DNA of 7,309 nucleotides from an uncultured Eubacteriales bacterium (GTDB lineage: Bacteria > Bacillota > Clostridia > Oscillospirales > Oscillospiraceae): the NCBI GenBank assembly GCA_958427375.1, contig CAUABY010000107.1, positions 1-7,309 of the forward strand. The letters run 5' to 3'. Positions 7,101-7,309 of this stretch are shown piece by piece. Made by a program: the position numbers and the translations under genes. How positions within the stretch are numbered: the first letter of the stretch is position 1; each line of letters begins with the position of its first letter. Below the pieces are notes generated by a model. That model did not search any database. It was not told the origin of the DNA and saw nothing but the letters and a program-made list of their open reading frames with translations.

Positions 7101-7309
7101 CCCGCGCGCCGCCGGGGCTTTGCCATGCCGGACTTTACGCGCGCGGACAAGCCTGTCACTGGGGCTGAGCGCGGCATTGCCACGCATCTCGCCTTGCAGT
7201 GCATGGATTTCGCAAAGACTGACAGCTTGGACGCGGTCAAAGACGAGATTGCGCGCCTGGAGCGCGAGCAGTTTTTGAGTCCGCGCGACTCTGCGGCGGT
7301 GGACGCGGC
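4185..7309 (+). CDS. addA: ATP-dependent helicase/nuclease subunit AddA (3' end beyond window)
   Basis: AddA (RexA) is the 3'-5' SF1A/UvrD-like motor and second nuclease of the AddAB complex. The window holds 1041 codons and two bases with no stop; the family usually has about 1200-1240 residues, so roughly 160-200 are missing. Motifs in order are: Q motif (KPTKSQ, Q10); Walker A AGAGSGKT (25-32, K31); Ia LIITFTRAAAGEL; Ib IGTIHSFC; II VDEYQD (397-402); III GDVKQSIYRFR (425-435, Q429, R433); IV RENFRS (466-471); the AddA-type block IDNPHQDIP (616-624); V TIHKSKGLEF (765-774); and VI LLYVALTR (839-846) with the arginine finger R846. After a 120-150 residue linker, GIATH (H1001) is the first conserved element of the C-terminal RecB-like nuclease domain; the following Asp/VDYK core lies beyond the right edge. 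The ATG overlaps the addB stop (ATGAGTGA), which implies translational coupling and 1:1 synthesis. No frameshift is seen. There is no promoter of its own, so it is expressed from the addB promoter. Confidence 0.97.
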   Translation, partial: MSEFKPTKSQAAAISARGSTVLVSAGAGSGKTKVLTERLMSYVTDSAHPADLDSFLIITFTRAAAGELRGRIMDELAARLAADPGNRRLRRQSALCQRAKIGTIHSFCASLLRENSHLAGISPDFKIADDERAQSMKSAALERVLEERYQSSADYPGFLALADTVGVGRDDSRLAALVLSLHEKMQCHARPELWAEEQIKLLKSGAADVGETPWGHEILDSAKASAAYWSGELDRLMEAMAGEEKIAKAYLPSISDTAAQIRELIRSMNIGWDKAREYLPIEFGRLGALRNSPNAELSDKIKIRREACKKAMAAIEATLYAPSEALLNELESTGDTMGALLSLTLDFDAQYSRLKRRAGLVDYADLEHLAAKLLTKPDGSPTELAAAMSARFTEVMVDEYQDVSRVQDAIFKAVSDEGRKLFLVGDVKQSIYRFRLADPEIFTEKYNSFKDGDRAAAGEPRRVILRENFRSRREILDCANAVFSQCMSRELGDIDYDDAAALRCGANYEGAVPVPELLLLDMAAGADDDEERPDKTSLEARLVGAEIKKLMASGMTVNGRPLEYGDITLLMRSANSVGGIYRRELAAMGIPTAAGQGGGFFTSAEVSELMSLLAVIDNPHQDIPLIAVLRSPAFGFTAEELAEIRAADKNGDYFTALTAAAETSGKCAAFIEKLGRFRALAPDMQVTELLWRLIDELDLLALCSAMSDGVQRRANLLKLAELSERFDATGYRGLHRFVNWLRQLAERGNEPGSGADSASCVQIMTIHKSKGLEFPVVFLCDTARRFNRQDSRDTVLVHPTLGLGPKVTDLKRRIEYPSLARNAIRLRLEREMLSEELRLLYVALTRPKERLFITAAVREPEKLIEKSAASVTAPMASEVLAAAGAPVNWLIYAALADNERHLKMRICSDTRRAEAEARECASAEADEDAAAELARRLSFAYPHSDAEALPSKITATELKGRAEPDEDAAPFLPARRRGFAMPDFTRADKPVTGAERGIATHLALQCMDFAKTDSLDAVKDEIARLEREQFLSPRDSAAVDA

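Noticed and set aside
1..7309. Mobile element, CRISPR array, tRNA/rRNA, riboswitch or defence system.
   Set aside because: I saw no direct repeats with regular spacers, no transposase or integrase motifs and no cloverleaf-like segment. Leaders are too short for a riboswitch. AddAB is a housekeeping repair complex.

Overview
The window is GC-rich bacterial DNA. Its Shine-Dalgarno sites, near-consensus sigma-70/sigma-A promoters in short AT-richer gaps, and AddAB-type (not RecBCD) helicase-nuclease point to a low-complexity Firmicutes-style genome. The high GC, Ala/Arg-rich proteins and a divergent NlpC lipoprotein suggest a GC-rich Clostridia member (for example Oscillospiraceae-like). That placement is inference from composition and gene type only.

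Layout: positions 1-119 hold no supportable gene. They contain a weak hairpin (2-21) and a strong, nearly symmetric intrinsic terminator (77-112). Positions 120-716 on the minus strand encode a secreted NlpC/P60 cell-wall hydrolase lipoprotein. Positions 717-862 form a compact divergent promoter region: a minus-strand promoter with an extended -10 for the lipoprotein, a near-perfect plus-strand promoter for addB, and two abutting inverted repeats between their -10 boxes. Positions 863-4192 are a full-length addB. Positions 4185-7309 are addA, which overlaps addB by 8 bases and runs off the right edge, lacking most of its C-terminal nuclease domain.

How the genes work together: AddA and AddB form one heterodimer. 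AddA is the 3'-5' UvrD/SF1 motor and has one nuclease domain. AddB has a second RecB-type nuclease domain braced by an iron-sulfur cluster, plus the Chi-scanning, inactivated helicase fold. Together they resect double-strand breaks and load RecA. All hallmark residues of AddB are intact, as are all SF1 motifs of AddA present in the window. The lipoprotein gene points away and has no evident functional tie to recombination.

Overall this is an ordinary chromosomal housekeeping region. I found no convincing undescribed system. The most useful non-obvious signal is the paired inverted repeats in the divergent promoter region.
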